A stretch of 64,000 bases of DNA from Ilyomonas sp965219515 (GCA_965219515.1 OZ244776.1:2418001-2482000), one strand, 5' to 3'. Counted from the first letter of the stretch, positions 1-9,814 are shown. Program-made: numbers and translations. The notes: generated from the sequence alone by a model not told the origin.

Positions 1-573
1 ACGGCTTCGCATACCATTCTTACATTTAAAGGAAAAGACAATAAGCCGGATATGGTTCTGCATTGGATGGATGGCGGCATACAACCCGAACGCCCTACAG
101 AATTGGGTTCCGACGAAATGATGGGCGATGGCGGCAATGGTGTAATTTTCGTTGGTACAAAAGGTAAAATGATGTGCGGCACGTATGGCGTAAATCCGCA
201 GTTGCTGCCAACCAGTAAAACGGCAGAAAACAAAGTGCCGCAAACCATAGCACGTGTACCCGGCAGCGCCGAAGGCCATTATGCCGCCTGGGTAGAAGCC
301 GCCATGGCAGGCTACGGAAGTAAGGAAGCCAACAATTTAAGCTCGCGTTTTGAAGTTGCCGGTCCGCTTACCGAATCTGTATTAATGGGCAATCTTGCCA
401 TTCGCAGCTACGACATCCGCAAAGCAACAGAAGGAAAGGACAATGAATTTACTTATCCGGGACGTTATATTAAACTGCTTTGGGATGGTGAGAATATGAG
501 GATTACAAATTTTGATACTGCCAATCAGTTTGTAAAGCGTGATTACAAAAACGGCTGGAGCCTTGGCGTATAA
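1..573 (+). CDS. Gfo/Idh/MocA family oxidoreductase, C-terminal part (5' end outside window)
   Basis: The frame is open from the first base, so only the last 190 residues are visible. The N-terminal Rossmann NAD(P)-binding domain lies upstream and cannot be checked. What remains looks like the C-terminal substrate-binding domain of Bacteroidota sugar oxidoreductases: a segment on the protein's own sequence context (EGHYAAWVEAAMAGYG), a stretch resembling ESVLMGNLAIRS, and an end with YPGRYIKLLWDGENMRITN. These enzymes oxidise or reduce sugars and related polyols. The gene lies 32 bases ahead of a cytochrome c gene and a DUF1080 gene on the same strand, which suggests a periplasmic 3-keto-sugar pathway. 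The family call is good; the substrate is not known. Confidence 0.8.
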   Translation, partial: TASHTILTFKGKDNKPDMVLHWMDGGIQPERPTELGSDEMMGDGGNGVIFVGTKGKMMCGTYGVNPQLLPTSKTAENKVPQTIARVPGSAEGHYAAWVEAAMAGYGSKEANNLSSRFEVAGPLTESVLMGNLAIRSYDIRKATEGKDNEFTYPGRYIKLLWDGENMRITNFDTANQFVKRDYKNGWSLGV

Positions 574-605
574 TCATTTTACTTTTTAAAATCAATCGGA
601 GAAAT

Positions 606-1040
606 ATGAAAAAATACATATCGGTTTTATTAGCTGCATCAATATTGGCAGCCTGCGGGAACAATGGCTCGTCGGGCAATGACTCAGATACAACAACATT
701 GTCTTCAGACAATACATCTACCTCAGATAACGGCGACCTGAGCAATAATCCGGATTATGCAAACGGGCTTGCCCTGATTGGAAATTCTGATTGCCTTACG
801 TGCCATAAAGTGAGCGAAAAACTTGTGGGACCTTCTTATCAGGATGTAGCGAACAAATATGCAGGTATGGATACTGCAATTACCTATCTGGCTCACAGAG
901 TGATTAACGGTGTTGGTGCAGATGATCCGCACAACTGGGGCAGCGAAACCAATAATGCGATAATGACGCCGCACGCGCAGGTATCGGAAGCTGATGCCGA
1001 GCAAATGGTAAAATACGTTCTTCTTCTAAAAACAAAATGA
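606..1040 (+). CDS. c-type cytochrome lipoprotein
   Basis: A 144-residue lipoprotein with one haem c. The signal peptide ends in a lipobox with Cys17, followed by a Ser/Thr/Asp-rich linker of about 30 residues that would hold the domain away from the membrane. The haem site CLTCH is at residues 63-67 and Met120 (AIMTP) is the probable distal ligand, giving a compact class I cytochrome c fold of about 90 residues. It most likely accepts electrons in the periplasm. It sits between the oxidoreductase and the DUF1080 gene, with only 6 bases to the next start codon, so the three are probably one transcript. The physiological donor is inferred from position only. Confidence 0.88.
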   Translation: MKKYISVLLAASILAACGNNGSSGNDSDTTTLSSDNTSTSDNGDLSNNPDYANGLALIGNSDCLTCHKVSEKLVGPSYQDVANKYAGMDTAITYLAHRVINGVGADDPHNWGSETNNAIMTPHAQVSEADAEQMVKYVLLLKTK

Positions 1041-1046
1041 TTGACA

Positions 1047-1808
1047 ATGAAAATCATTCAACAAGCAGCTTTGGCTGCTTTTCTTTTTGTTATCACTTCC
1101 TGCGGAAATAATAACACGGATATGACAACATCAGATTCTTTAAACACCGAAAAAGATACAACTTCCACAGCAGCCGGATCGGATGATAACTTGTTGTTTG
1201 ACGGTAAAACATTAGCCGGCTGGCATACATACGGTAAAGAAAAACCCGGCAGCGCGTGGAGTATTGACAGCAGTTCTATACATCTGAAGCCCGTTTCTAA
1301 TGAAGGTTACCAATCAGAAGGCGGCGGAGATTTGGTTACGGATGATGAATATGGCAATTTTGATTTAAAACTGGAATGGAAAATTGCTAAAAACGGCAAC
1401 AGCGGAATCATTCTTTTTGCGCAGGAAGATACTGCCAAATACAAAGAAACCTGGAATACCGGTATGGAGATGCAGGTATTAGATAACAACGGACATCCCG
1501 ATGCAAAAATTATAAAGCACCGCGCAGGTGATTTATACGATTTGATTACCAGCTCGCCCGAAACGGTTAAACCCGCCGGCGAATGGAACGACGTAGAAGT
1601 AAAAAGCGATAATGGCAAGCTTGATTTTTATTTAAACGGCGAACACACGCTTTCCACCACGCTTTGGGATGATAACTGGAAGAAATTGATTGCGGGCAGC
1701 AAATTTAAAAACATGCCCGGTTTCGGAACGTTTCACAAAGGGCATATCGCTTTGCAGGATCATGGCAATGAAGTTTGGTTTCGCAATATTTCGATAGAAA
1801 AATTGTAA
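1047..1808 (+). CDS. DUF1080 family lipoprotein (3-keto-disaccharide hydrolase)
   Basis: A 253-residue lipoprotein (lipobox Cys19) with an acidic Ser/Thr linker and then a single DUF1080 domain from about residue 48 to the end. It begins with LFDGKTLAGWH and contains the concanavalin-like beta-sandwich stretch DLKLEWKIAKNGNSGIILF. Members of this family hydrolyse 3-keto-glycosides, or are annotated as such by similarity. A TTG at 1041 is also in frame, but the ATG at 1047 starts directly with the signal peptide and is preferred. The gene follows the cytochrome c gene almost without a gap and ends at a strong hairpin terminator. Export to the periplasmic or outer membrane face is inferred from the lipobox. 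Confidence 0.86.
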   Translation: MKIIQQAALAAFLFVITSCGNNNTDMTTSDSLNTEKDTTSTAAGSDDNLLFDGKTLAGWHTYGKEKPGSAWSIDSSSIHLKPVSNEGYQSEGGGDLVTDDEYGNFDLKLEWKIAKNGNSGIILFAQEDTAKYKETWNTGMEMQVLDNNGHPDAKIIKHRAGDLYDLITSSPETVKPAGEWNDVEVKSDNGKLDFYLNGEHTLSTTLWDDNWKKLIAGSKFKNMPGFGTFHKGHIALQDHGNEVWFRNISIEKL

Positions 1809-1817
1809 GTTTTACAT

Positions 1818-1857
1818 AAAAAAAGACCGCTGAAACTTATTTCAGCGGTCTTTTTTT
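1818..1857. terminator. Bidirectional rho-independent terminator
   Basis: A perfect 11-bp stem (1825-1835 with 1840-1850) closes a 4-base loop, flanked by seven A on the left and seven T on the right. It can end transcription of the DUF1080 operon on the + strand and of rseP, which ends at 1888, on the - strand. Confidence 0.9.
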
Positions 1858-1887
1858 ATAATTATGATGATATATAAATATGTATCG

Positions 1888-3248
1888 TTACTTAAAGAAA
1901 TATCGCCAGAAATCGAGCCCGAGCGCATACGCCATCAATGTAAGCAATAAGATCATTCCAACCATTTGCGCATACTCCATAAACTTGTCACTTGGCTTCC
2001 GCCCGGTTACCATTTCTGCAATGGTAAACAACGCATGCCCGCCATCTAACGCCGGTATCGGTAAAATATTCATAAAAGCAAGAATAATAGAAAAAATGGC
2101 TGTCAGCGTCCAGAAGCCCTGCCAGTCGGCAAGATTGCCGGAGAAAGCATTCCCAATGCTGATAACGCTACCTAAGCTATCGCTTGCTTTTACTTTACCG
2201 GCAAAAATTTGCTTTAACCGGAAATATATCTTCCCAAAGTTTGCCAGCACTTATTAAAACCGATAGGAATTGATTCGAGAAATGAATAATTGTGTTCAAC
2301 AGTAGTAAACAAATCCGAAGCTTTGCTAACGGGCAGGAAACCTACGGCAGCGGTTTCGCTTAACTGAGCCGTTACATTTACCGTATCGTTGCCACGAAGA
2401 GCGGTAAGCACAACCTGCTTGTTTTTATATGCCTGTTTAATACTGTCAAATTCGTTAAAATAGGTAAAATGCTTACCGTCAATAGCAATCAGCGTATCAT
2501 TTTTCTGCAAGCTGTTTTGCAAAAAATGAGATTTTGTTTTGTCAACCGAATCAACGATAACAGGAAAGCGAACCTCTATGAAACCTTCCGCTTTATTTGC
2601 GTTCAGGTCATTTACCAAACTATCAGGAATGGCAATCTGTAAACGCTGCCCGTTTCTGTCAACCTGCAACGATTTGGTTTTACCCAATACAATGTCAACA
2701 GCAATCGCATAAAAGTTATCGTTCGGCTTATTGTCAACCGAAACAATTTTATCACCATCCTGCAAACCGATTTTTCTGCCAAGAGAATCGGCATGAATGC
2801 CCCAGGTTACATTCTGCGCAGGCAAATATTCTTCGCCCCATTTGTTGGTGATAACGATGAAAAGAAATATGGCTAACAGCACATTTACAATTACGCCGCC
2901 GGTCATAATAATGAGTCGCTGCCAGGCTGGTTTTGCCCGAAATTCGTATGGCTGTGGCGGCTGCTTCATCTGCTCTTTGTCCATGCTTTCGTCTATCATG
3001 CCGCTGATTTTTACATAGCCGCCAAACGGCACCCAGCCGATTCCGTATTCGGTTTCGCCGATCTTTTTTTTCCAGAGTGAAAACCAGGGATTGAAAAAAA
3101 GATAAAATTTCTCAACGCGACATTTAAAGAGGCGTGCGGTTAAAAAATGTCCTAATTCGTGAAGCGTAACCAGAATGGAAAAAGAAAGAATGAACTGGAG
3201 AATTTTGATTCCCACTACGCTCCAGTTGATAACTAATAATGTCGTCAT
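1888..3248 (-). pseudogene. rseP: RIP metalloprotease RseP (site-2 protease), split by a one-base frameshift
   Basis: RseP is a membrane-embedded zinc protease that cleaves anti-sigma factors and signal-peptide remnants. The first frame (start ATG at 3248, stop at 2214) carries the zinc motif HELGH in the first membrane helix and the PDZ region. The rest, with the second active-site motif (NILPIPALDGGH) and the last helices, lies in another frame down to 1888. Joining the two after ...KCWQTLGRYI needs one extra base: a T in the ATTTCC run on the coding strand (A run at 2222-2224) gives ...RYIFRLKQIFAGK, as in homologues, and a protein of 453 residues, normal for the family. No slippery heptamer is visible, so programmed shifting is unlikely. 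The cause is either a real mutation or a sequencing error. Upstream in-frame ATG codons exist (to 3332), but the one at 3248 fits the family. It follows dxr, a common pairing. Confidence 0.82.
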
Positions 3249-3509
3249 TTGATCGGGTAAAATTCGATGCTGTTTGCTGTTATGACAAACAGATGCAAAC
3301 TTGTTATTTGTCGTTTTAAAAAAAAATGCCAAACACGTTGCATGTGTTTAACACCAGTAAAATATTTCTTAATACAAATGCAATAATACTTTATAATCGC
3401 TTGCACAGAATGCTATCGGTAAGTTTTAGGAAATAGTTAGGCTGGCGAATTTTGAAACGCGAAATTTTAGATGACTTGTTCTTTCATCATCCTTATTGTA
3501 TGTTGCATT

Positions 3510-4667
3510 TTACATCCGAATCATCGAAGCAGCATAATTGCGCGTTTCGCCATCGGTATAAAAATATTCTTCCAGCGTAGGATGCTCTATAAAATCAACC
3601 TGGGTCATCGAGCGTTCTACCACTTCCTGAATGTCTAAAAAGCCAATGCGGTTGCGGAGAAACGCATACACGGCAATTTCGTTGGCAGCATTTAAAATGC
3701 AGGGCATATTGCCGCCTTTATTCAGGGCTTCAATGGCAAGTAACAGGTTGCGGAATGTTTTTGTATCCGGCTCTTCAAACGTAAGCTGCGATGGTTTGCG
3801 AAAATCGTAGCGCGGAAATTTGCTCTCGATGCGGCGCGGAAACGAAAGTGCATATTGGATGGGCAGTTTCATATCGGGCAAACCCATCTGCGCTTTGATA
3901 CTGCCATCTTCAAACTGCACCATGCTGTGAATGATGCTTTGCGGATGCACCAGCACTTCTACCTGACTCGGCGCAAGGTTAAACAGCCATTTGGCCTCAA
4001 TCATTTCAAGCCCTTTGTTCATAAGCGTGGCAGAATCAATGGTAATTTTAGCGCCCATGCTCCAGTTGGGATGCTGCAGCGCATGATCTCGCTTTACATT
4101 AACCAGATAGTTTGGTTTTTTTCCGCGAAACGGTCCGCCGCTGGCTGTTAAAACAATTTTTTCAATCTTGTTTCTCCCCTCCCCGATGAGGCATTGAAAG
4201 ATGGCGGAATGCTCGCTGTCAACAGGTATTACCGGCACTTTTTTTTCAAATGCTTTGTGCATTACAATATCACCCGCAACCACCAGCGTTTCTTTGTTTG
4301 CCAGCGCAATGGTTTTGCCTGCATCTATTGCATTTAAGGTAGATTGTAAGCCAGCATAGCCAACAATGGCAGCCAGCATTAAATCGTAGCAATCTAAAGA
4401 TGCTACATCGTTTAAAGACTGCTCGCCTGCAAACACTTTAATACTTTCTTTGGCCAGCGCTTCTTTTACTAATAAATATTTCTTATCGTCGGCAATTACA
4501 ACAATGTTGGGCTGGTGTTTTTTTGCCTGCTGTATTAATAATTCATGACTGGTGTGAGCGGTAAGTATTTCTACACTAAATAAATCAGGATGCGATTCTA
4601 TTACTTCCAAGGCCTGCGTTCCTATTGAACCCGTAGAGCCGAATATGGCGATTCGTTTTTTATTCAT
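3510..4667 (-). CDS. dxr: 1-deoxy-D-xylulose 5-phosphate reductoisomerase
   Basis: This enzyme converts 1-deoxyxylulose 5-phosphate to 2-C-methylerythritol 4-phosphate with NADPH, the first committed step of the MEP isoprenoid pathway, in the cytoplasm. The 385-residue product has the NADPH loop GSTGSIG at residues 10-16, then NKETLVVAG, the metal and substrate motif DSEHSAIFQ, and SGGPFRG, all in family order and with normal length. A longer frame reaches 4745, but the ATG at 4667 starts at MNKKRIAIFG as in homologues, and a promoter-like sequence lies inside the longer version. rseP follows 261 bases downstream on the same strand and may be co-transcribed. Confidence 0.96.
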   Translation of the reverse strand: MNKKRIAIFGSTGSIGTQALEVIESHPDLFSVEILTAHTSHELLIQQAKKHQPNIVVIADDKKYLLVKEALAKESIKVFAGEQSLNDVASLDCYDLMLAAIVGYAGLQSTLNAIDAGKTIALANKETLVVAGDIVMHKAFEKKVPVIPVDSEHSAIFQCLIGEGRNKIEKIVLTASGGPFRGKKPNYLVNVKRDHALQHPNWSMGAKITIDSATLMNKGLEMIEAKWLFNLAPSQVEVLVHPQSIIHSMVQFEDGSIKAQMGLPDMKLPIQYALSFPRRIESKFPRYDFRKPSQLTFEEPDTKTFRNLLLAIEALNKGGNMPCILNAANEIAVYAFLRNRIGFLDIQEVVERSMTQVDFIEHPTLEEYFYTDGETRNYAASMIRM

Positions 4668-4683
4668 CCTCAAAAAATGTGGG

Positions 4684-4712
4684 TAAAGATAAAAGATTAA
4701 TGCTTGTTGCAA
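4684..4712 (-). promoter_or_regulatory. Putative dxr promoter
   Basis: On the - strand a TTG (4710-4712) is followed after 18 bases by TATCTTTA (4684-4691), one base off the Bacteroidota -7 consensus TAnnTTTG and with typical -33/-7 spacing. The dxr start codon is 16 bases further on. This also supports the shorter dxr start. Confidence 0.5.
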
Positions 4713-5116
4713 TTGGCAATCCCGGCGGCCGAATCTGGATTTCAATGCGATAAGATTCCCTCTTTCACAAACGAAAAAAAAATTCCGGCATTGTTTTCGG
4801 CTTTTCCAACAAAAAGTATCACTATGTATTGGTTAAAGTTTAATCGTTTTTTTTATCAGGCATTCCTTGTTTGCAATACCCATCAATCCATAATTTTAAA
4901 AAATTTCTAAATATGAAACCACAAATCCTTTTTCTGATTGATGTTTTCAAAGCAATCAACCGTTTTCTTTATTCTTCTCAAAAGATAGTTGCAACATCAT
5001 TTTTAATTAGTTTCTTTCTTCCGGACAGTATAATATGAACGGCATCATCCGTTTTCGTTTTTTCACTATTTTTATGTCATTGCCTGCCTTTTTATTTACG
5101 TCTTAAATTGCTTTGT
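4713..5116. other. Intergenic region between dxr and gltB
   Basis: About 400 bases of AT-rich sequence between the divergent dxr and gltB genes. It probably holds the gltB promoter and nitrogen-responsive control sites, but I cannot place a convincing -33/-7 pair or an operator. A short 68-codon frame (4704-4910) starts inside the dxr promoter region, has no recognisable features and is not called a gene. Confidence 0.5.
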
Positions 5117-8100
5117 ATGAATGTTGCTGACCAGCAAAAAAGTGTGGGCTTATACGATCCGGCGTTTGAACATGACGCCTGCGGCATTGGGTTCGTTGCC
5201 AATATCAAGGGCAATAAATCGCATCGTATTATTTCGGATGCGCTAACCGTTTTGGAGAATATGGCGCATCGCGGCGCTTGCGGATGCGAAAGTAATACCG
5301 GCGATGGTGCCGGTTTAATGCTGCAAATGCCTCATGAATTTTTCTTTGATGAATGTGTCAGGCAGGGTGTGCATCTTCCTTCGTATGGCAGATATGGCGT
5401 GGGCGTTATTTTCTTTCCCAAGGACATCCGGATGCGCGAAGAATGCCGCGATATTTTCAATCGTGCCGCAGACAAACTGGGATTGGAAATCCTTACATAC
5501 CGTAGCGTGCCGGTAAACCCGGACGGTATTGGTTTTACCGCATTAAGCGTAGAGCCGGAAATGGAACAGGTATTTATCGCCTGTCCCGATCATATTACCG
5601 ATGCAGATGCGTTTGAGCGAAAATTGTTTGTGCTGCGCAATTATGCTTCGCACACCATTTACAACACGGTTCGTATTCAGACAACGGGGTTTTATATCGC
5701 ATCTTTGTCGTATAAAACGGTAGTTTATAAAGGTCAGCTTACCAGCGATCAGGTAAGAACTTATTTTCCCGACTTAAGTAATAAGCGCGTTGTATCGGCT
5801 TTCGGGTTGATTCATTCGCGCTTTGCCACCAATACATTTCCTTCTTGGAATCTGGCACAACCGTTTCGCTACATTGCTCATAATGGCGAAATCAACACAC
5901 TTCAGGGCAATTTAAACTGGCTGCGCACCGGCGAAAAAAGCTTCGTCTCTTCCTATTTTTCCAGAGAAGAAATGGATATGCTGCTGCCGGTTGTATTTGA
6001 CGGCCAATCAGATTCTGCCTGTCTGGACAATGTGATTGAGTTGCTTACGCTTTGCGGTCGTTCTCTTCCGCACGTGATGATGATGCTGATACCGGAAGCC
6101 TGGGATGGCAACGATAAAATGGATGCCGCAAAACAGGCGTTTTACGAGTATCACGCCTGTCTTACCGAACCCTGGGACGGACCGGCATCCATCTCATTTA
6201 CAAACGGAAAAATTATCGGAGCTACATTAGACAGAAACGGTTTACGACCATCCCGTTATTGCGTTACGACTGATGATCGTGTGATAATGGCATCGGAAAG
6301 CGGTGTTTTACCCGTACCGCCTGAAATGGTAAAAGAATTTGGCAGGCTGCAGCCGGGAAAAATGTTTATAGTAGATATGGAAGCAGGCAGAATTATCAGT
6401 GATGAGGAACTGAAATCAACCATTTGCTCGCAAAAGCCGTACAGCGAATGGCTGAATAAATATAAAATCAGGCTGGAAGAATTGCCCGAGCCCAGGGTTT
6501 CTTTTACGCATCTGGAAAGCGACCAGATTTTTAAGTATCAAAAAGCATTTGGCTACACAACCGAAGATTTGGAAACGCTTATTTCGCCAATGGCAATTGA
6601 CGGCAAAGAACCGATCGGCTCGATGGGAACCGATACGCCGCTCGCCGTATTAAGCGATCAGCCGCAACATCTGAGCAGCTATTTCAAACAATTGTTTGCG
6701 CAGGTAACCAACCCGCCGATAGACCCGATTCGGGAACGTATGATTATGTCGCTCGCAACGTTTGTAGGAACCAATGGAAACCTTTTGTCGGAAGATCCGC
6801 TTGCCTGTCATTGCGTTGCTTTAAAACACCCGATCTTAAATAACCATGAGCTTGAAAAATTAAGAAGCATTGATACCGGCGTTTTTCAGGCGAAAACATT
6901 GCAGACTTATTTTCGTGCAAACGGTGAAAAAGGTGCGTTGCAGGCTGGCTTAGACCGACTTTGCCGGTATGCGTCCGATGCCGTAGCCGATGGCTTTGAA
7001 GTGCTGATACTCTCTGACCGCGCTATTGACAGCGACCACGCTCCCATTCCTTCTTTGCTTGCCGTTTCTGCCGTTCATCATCACTTAATCAGGAAAGGCT
7101 TACGCGGCCAGGTTGGTTTGGTGGTAGAGGCAGGCGACGTTTGGGAAGTGCATCATTTCGCTTGTCTCATTGGGTTTGGCGTTACGGCAATCAATCCTTA
7201 CCTCGCCTTATCTACCATCCGCGACATGAAGCTGAACGGCAGGTTAAGAACGCAATCGGATGTGGAAGATTTAAAAAAGAATTATATAAAATCGGTTTGC
7301 GATGGTTTGCTAAAAGTGTTTTCCAAGATGGGAATTTCAACGTTTCAGTCTTACCAGGGCGCACAGATTTTTGAAATTATCGGCATTAATAAAGAGGTGG
7401 TAAACCGTTATTTTACCGGCGCCACATCCCGGATTGAAGGTCTGGGTTTGGATGAACTGGCAAAAGAAGCGTTAGCCAAACATTATTTCGCCTTTAATAA
7501 AAAAGACAATTATTCCCATTTGCTTACCGAAGGCGGCGTATATCAATGGAAACGCAAGGGCGAGTTTCACTTGTTCAATCCGCAAACCATTCATCTGCTT
7601 CAATATTCCACAAGGATGAATGATTACGCCATCTTTAAAAAATATTCAAAGCTGGTAAATGACCAAAGTGAAAAGGCAGTTACGTTGCGCAGCTTACTCG
7701 ACATTGTTCCCAACCGCCCTTCCATTTCCATTGATGAAGTAGAACAGGCCGAAAACATCTATAAACGCTTTGCGACCGGTGCCATGAGTTTTGGTTCCAT
7801 TTCCTGGGAAGCGCACACCACGTTAGCCATCGCCATGAACCGGCTTGGCGGTAAAAGCAACACGGGGGAAGGTGGTGAAGATGAGACGCGTTATCAAAAA
7901 ATGGACAACGGCGATTATCGTCGCTCCGCAATCAAACAGGTTGCTTCTGCGCGTTTTGGCGTTACCAGTTATTACTTATCGGAAGCCGATGAACTGCAAA
8001 TAAAAATGGCGCAGGGCGCGAAGCCGGGCGAAGGCGGCCAGTTGCCGGGTCACAAAGTGGACGAATGGATTGGTAAAACGAGACATTCCACACCGGGTGT

Positions 8101-9643
8101 CGGCCTCATTTCGCCGCCACCGCATCACGACATTTACTCGATAGAAGACCTGGCGCAATTAATTTTCGATTTAAAAAATGCCAACCGTGCAGCCCGGATT
8201 AATGTGAAGCTGGTTTCAAAAGCCGGCGTGGGAACCATTGCCGCGGGCGTGGCCAAAGCCAAAGCTGATGTGGTTTTGATTTCAGGATTTGACGGCGGCA
8301 CGGGCGCGTCGCCCATTTCTTCTGTCAAACATGCCGGTTTGCCATGGGAACTGGGTTTGGCCGAAACGCATCAGACGCTGGTAAAAAACAAATTGCGCAG
8401 CCGCATTACGGTGCAGGCAGACGGACAAATGAAAACCGGGCGCGATATTGCCATTGCAACATTGTTGGGTGCTGAAGAATGGGGCGTAGCTACGGCTGCA
8501 TTAATTGTGGAAGGTTGCATTATGATGCGCAAATGCCATTTGAATACCTGCCCGGTAGGTGTGGCAACCCAGGATCCGGAGCTTCGCAAACGCTTTACCG
8601 GCGATGCCGATCACGTGGTGAATCTGTTTAAATTTATCACGCAGGAGCTGCGGGAAATTATGGCTGAGCTTGGCTTTAGAACCATTGAGGAAATGGTGGG
8701 GCAAGTTTCTGCTTTGCGTGTGAAAGAGAATATTAAACACTGGAAATTCAATAAACTGAATTTGTCGGCTTTGTTGTATAAAGATCCTTTGTCTGATGAA
8801 ATGACTTTATATAAATCGGAACAACAGGATCATGGTTTGGAAAATGTGCTGGACTGGAAATTTCTGGAAGCGGCGCAACCGGCTTTGGAAAAAGGCGAAC
8901 CGGTACGGGCAGAATTTACAATCAAAAATACCGATCGCACCGCCGGAACCATTTTATCGAATGAAATTACGAAGCGTTATAAAGCAGATGGCTTGCCCGA
9001 CGACACCATTTATTTTAAACTTACCGGAACCGCCGGGCAAAGCTTTGGCGCTTTTAACACCAAAGGCGTTACGCTTGAGCTGGAAGGCGGCGCCAATGAT
9101 TATTTCGGCAAAGGACTGAGTGGCGCAAGACTGATTGTTTATCCTTCTAAAAAAGTAAAGTTTACACCGGAAGAAAACATCATCATTGGTAACGTAGCTT
9201 TTTATGGCGCAACGGCAGGCGAAGCCTTTATTCGCGGTAAAGCAGGCGAGCGTTTCTGCGTTCGCAATTCAGGCGCAAACGTAGTGGTAGAAGGCGTTGG
9301 CGATCATGGTTGCGAATACATGACCGGCGGCAGGGTAATAGTGCTTGGCGCCACAGGCCGAAATTTTGCGGCAGGCATGAGCGGCGGCATTGCTTATGTT
9401 TATGATACGGCTTCGCAGTTTCATGGGATGTGTAATAAAGAAATGGTACAGTTAGAAGCCGTAACCGATGAAGATGCAGCATTGCTTCGGTCTATGATTG
9501 AAAAACATTATCACTCTACCGGAAGCACGGTTGCCCGTTTTGTGCTCAGCGATTTTGAAAACCAGTTGTCTCATTTTGTAAAGGTCTATCCCACTGATTA
9601 TAAAAAAGCGATGGAACAGAAGAAGCTACAGCCGCAGAGTTAA
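5117..9643 (+). CDS. gltB: Glutamate synthase, large subunit
   Basis: The large subunit makes glutamate from glutamine and 2-oxoglutarate, with reducing power supplied through the small subunit. The 1508-residue product has the full bacterial layout: a class II glutamine amidotransferase domain with nucleophile Cys22 (HDACGIGF, after a short propeptide), a central domain, the FMN-binding synthase domain with GGEDETRY and GEGGQLPG, a 3Fe-4S site C-x5-C-x4-C (CIMMRKCHLNTC), and the C-terminal GXGXG beta-helix domain. The longest frame begins at a TTG at 5108; the ATG at 5117 is preferred. gltD follows 171 bases downstream. Together they form the GOGAT complex for ammonia assimilation in the cytoplasm. 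Confidence 0.97.
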   Translation: MNVADQQKSVGLYDPAFEHDACGIGFVANIKGNKSHRIISDALTVLENMAHRGACGCESNTGDGAGLMLQMPHEFFFDECVRQGVHLPSYGRYGVGVIFFPKDIRMREECRDIFNRAADKLGLEILTYRSVPVNPDGIGFTALSVEPEMEQVFIACPDHITDADAFERKLFVLRNYASHTIYNTVRIQTTGFYIASLSYKTVVYKGQLTSDQVRTYFPDLSNKRVVSAFGLIHSRFATNTFPSWNLAQPFRYIAHNGEINTLQGNLNWLRTGEKSFVSSYFSREEMDMLLPVVFDGQSDSACLDNVIELLTLCGRSLPHVMMMLIPEAWDGNDKMDAAKQAFYEYHACLTEPWDGPASISFTNGKIIGATLDRNGLRPSRYCVTTDDRVIMASESGVLPVPPEMVKEFGRLQPGKMFIVDMEAGRIISDEELKSTICSQKPYSEWLNKYKIRLEELPEPRVSFTHLESDQIFKYQKAFGYTTEDLETLISPMAIDGKEPIGSMGTDTPLAVLSDQPQHLSSYFKQLFAQVTNPPIDPIRERMIMSLATFVGTNGNLLSEDPLACHCVALKHPILNNHELEKLRSIDTGVFQAKTLQTYFRANGEKGALQAGLDRLCRYASDAVADGFEVLILSDRAIDSDHAPIPSLLAVSAVHHHLIRKGLRGQVGLVVEAGDVWEVHHFACLIGFGVTAINPYLALSTIRDMKLNGRLRTQSDVEDLKKNYIKSVCDGLLKVFSKMGISTFQSYQGAQIFEIIGINKEVVNRYFTGATSRIEGLGLDELAKEALAKHYFAFNKKDNYSHLLTEGGVYQWKRKGEFHLFNPQTIHLLQYSTRMNDYAIFKKYSKLVNDQSEKAVTLRSLLDIVPNRPSISIDEVEQAENIYKRFATGAMSFGSISWEAHTTLAIAMNRLGGKSNTGEGGEDETRYQKMDNGDYRRSAIKQVASARFGVTSYYLSEADELQIKMAQGAKPGEGGQLPGHKVDEWIGKTRHSTPGVGLISPPPHHDIYSIEDLAQLIFDLKNANRAARINVKLVSKAGVGTIAAGVAKAKADVVLISGFDGGTGASPISSVKHAGLPWELGLAETHQTLVKNKLRSRITVQADGQMKTGRDIAIATLLGAEEWGVATAALIVEGCIMMRKCHLNTCPVGVATQDPELRKRFTGDADHVVNLFKFITQELREIMAELGFRTIEEMVGQVSALRVKENIKHWKFNKLNLSALLYKDPLSDEMTLYKSEQQDHGLENVLDWKFLEAAQPALEKGEPVRAEFTIKNTDRTAGTILSNEITKRYKADGLPDDTIYFKLTGTAGQSFGAFNTKGVTLELEGGANDYFGKGLSGARLIVYPSKKVKFTPEENIIIGNVAFYGATAGEAFIRGKAGERFCVRNSGANVVVEGVGDHGCEYMTGGRVIVLGATGRNFAAGMSGGIAYVYDTASQFHGMCNKEMVQLEAVTDEDAALLRSMIEKHYHSTGSTVARFVLSDFENQLSHFVKVYPTDYKKAMEQKKLQPQS

Positions 9644-9671
9644 CGTAACAGTGGAAAATTTGATATACTTC

Positions 9672-9703
9672 TTTGTACGATGTACGATAGATGTATGATG
9701 TGA
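9672..9703. repeat. Degenerate TACGATG heptamer repeat
   Basis: In the gap between gltB and gltD the sequence runs through imperfect copies of the 7-mer TACGATG (TACGATG, TACGATA, GATGTATGATG). It looks like a decayed short tandem repeat. No role is apparent. Confidence 0.5.
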
Positions 9704-9814
9704 ATACAATGACGGATCCAATAATAAGGTTTCTGATAAAAGACTTCTACTGGGAAGTTTGTTATCAATTTTTTTAAAAACTCTTTTATTAAATTATTAT
9801 AACATACTTGTTTT

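Noticed and set aside
2214..2250. Programmed -1 frameshift in rseP
   Set aside because: No X-XXY-YYZ slippery heptamer or stem-loop lies at the junction, and RseP is not known to use one; indel is more likely.
4704..4910. 68-codon frame between dxr and gltB
   Set aside because: It has no domain or signal peptide and overlaps the dxr promoter and the unused early dxr start; sequence is AT-rich noise.
6000..9500. Several long antisense frames inside gltB
   Set aside because: These are shadows of a strongly biased coding gene; they lack features and the + strand gene is certain.
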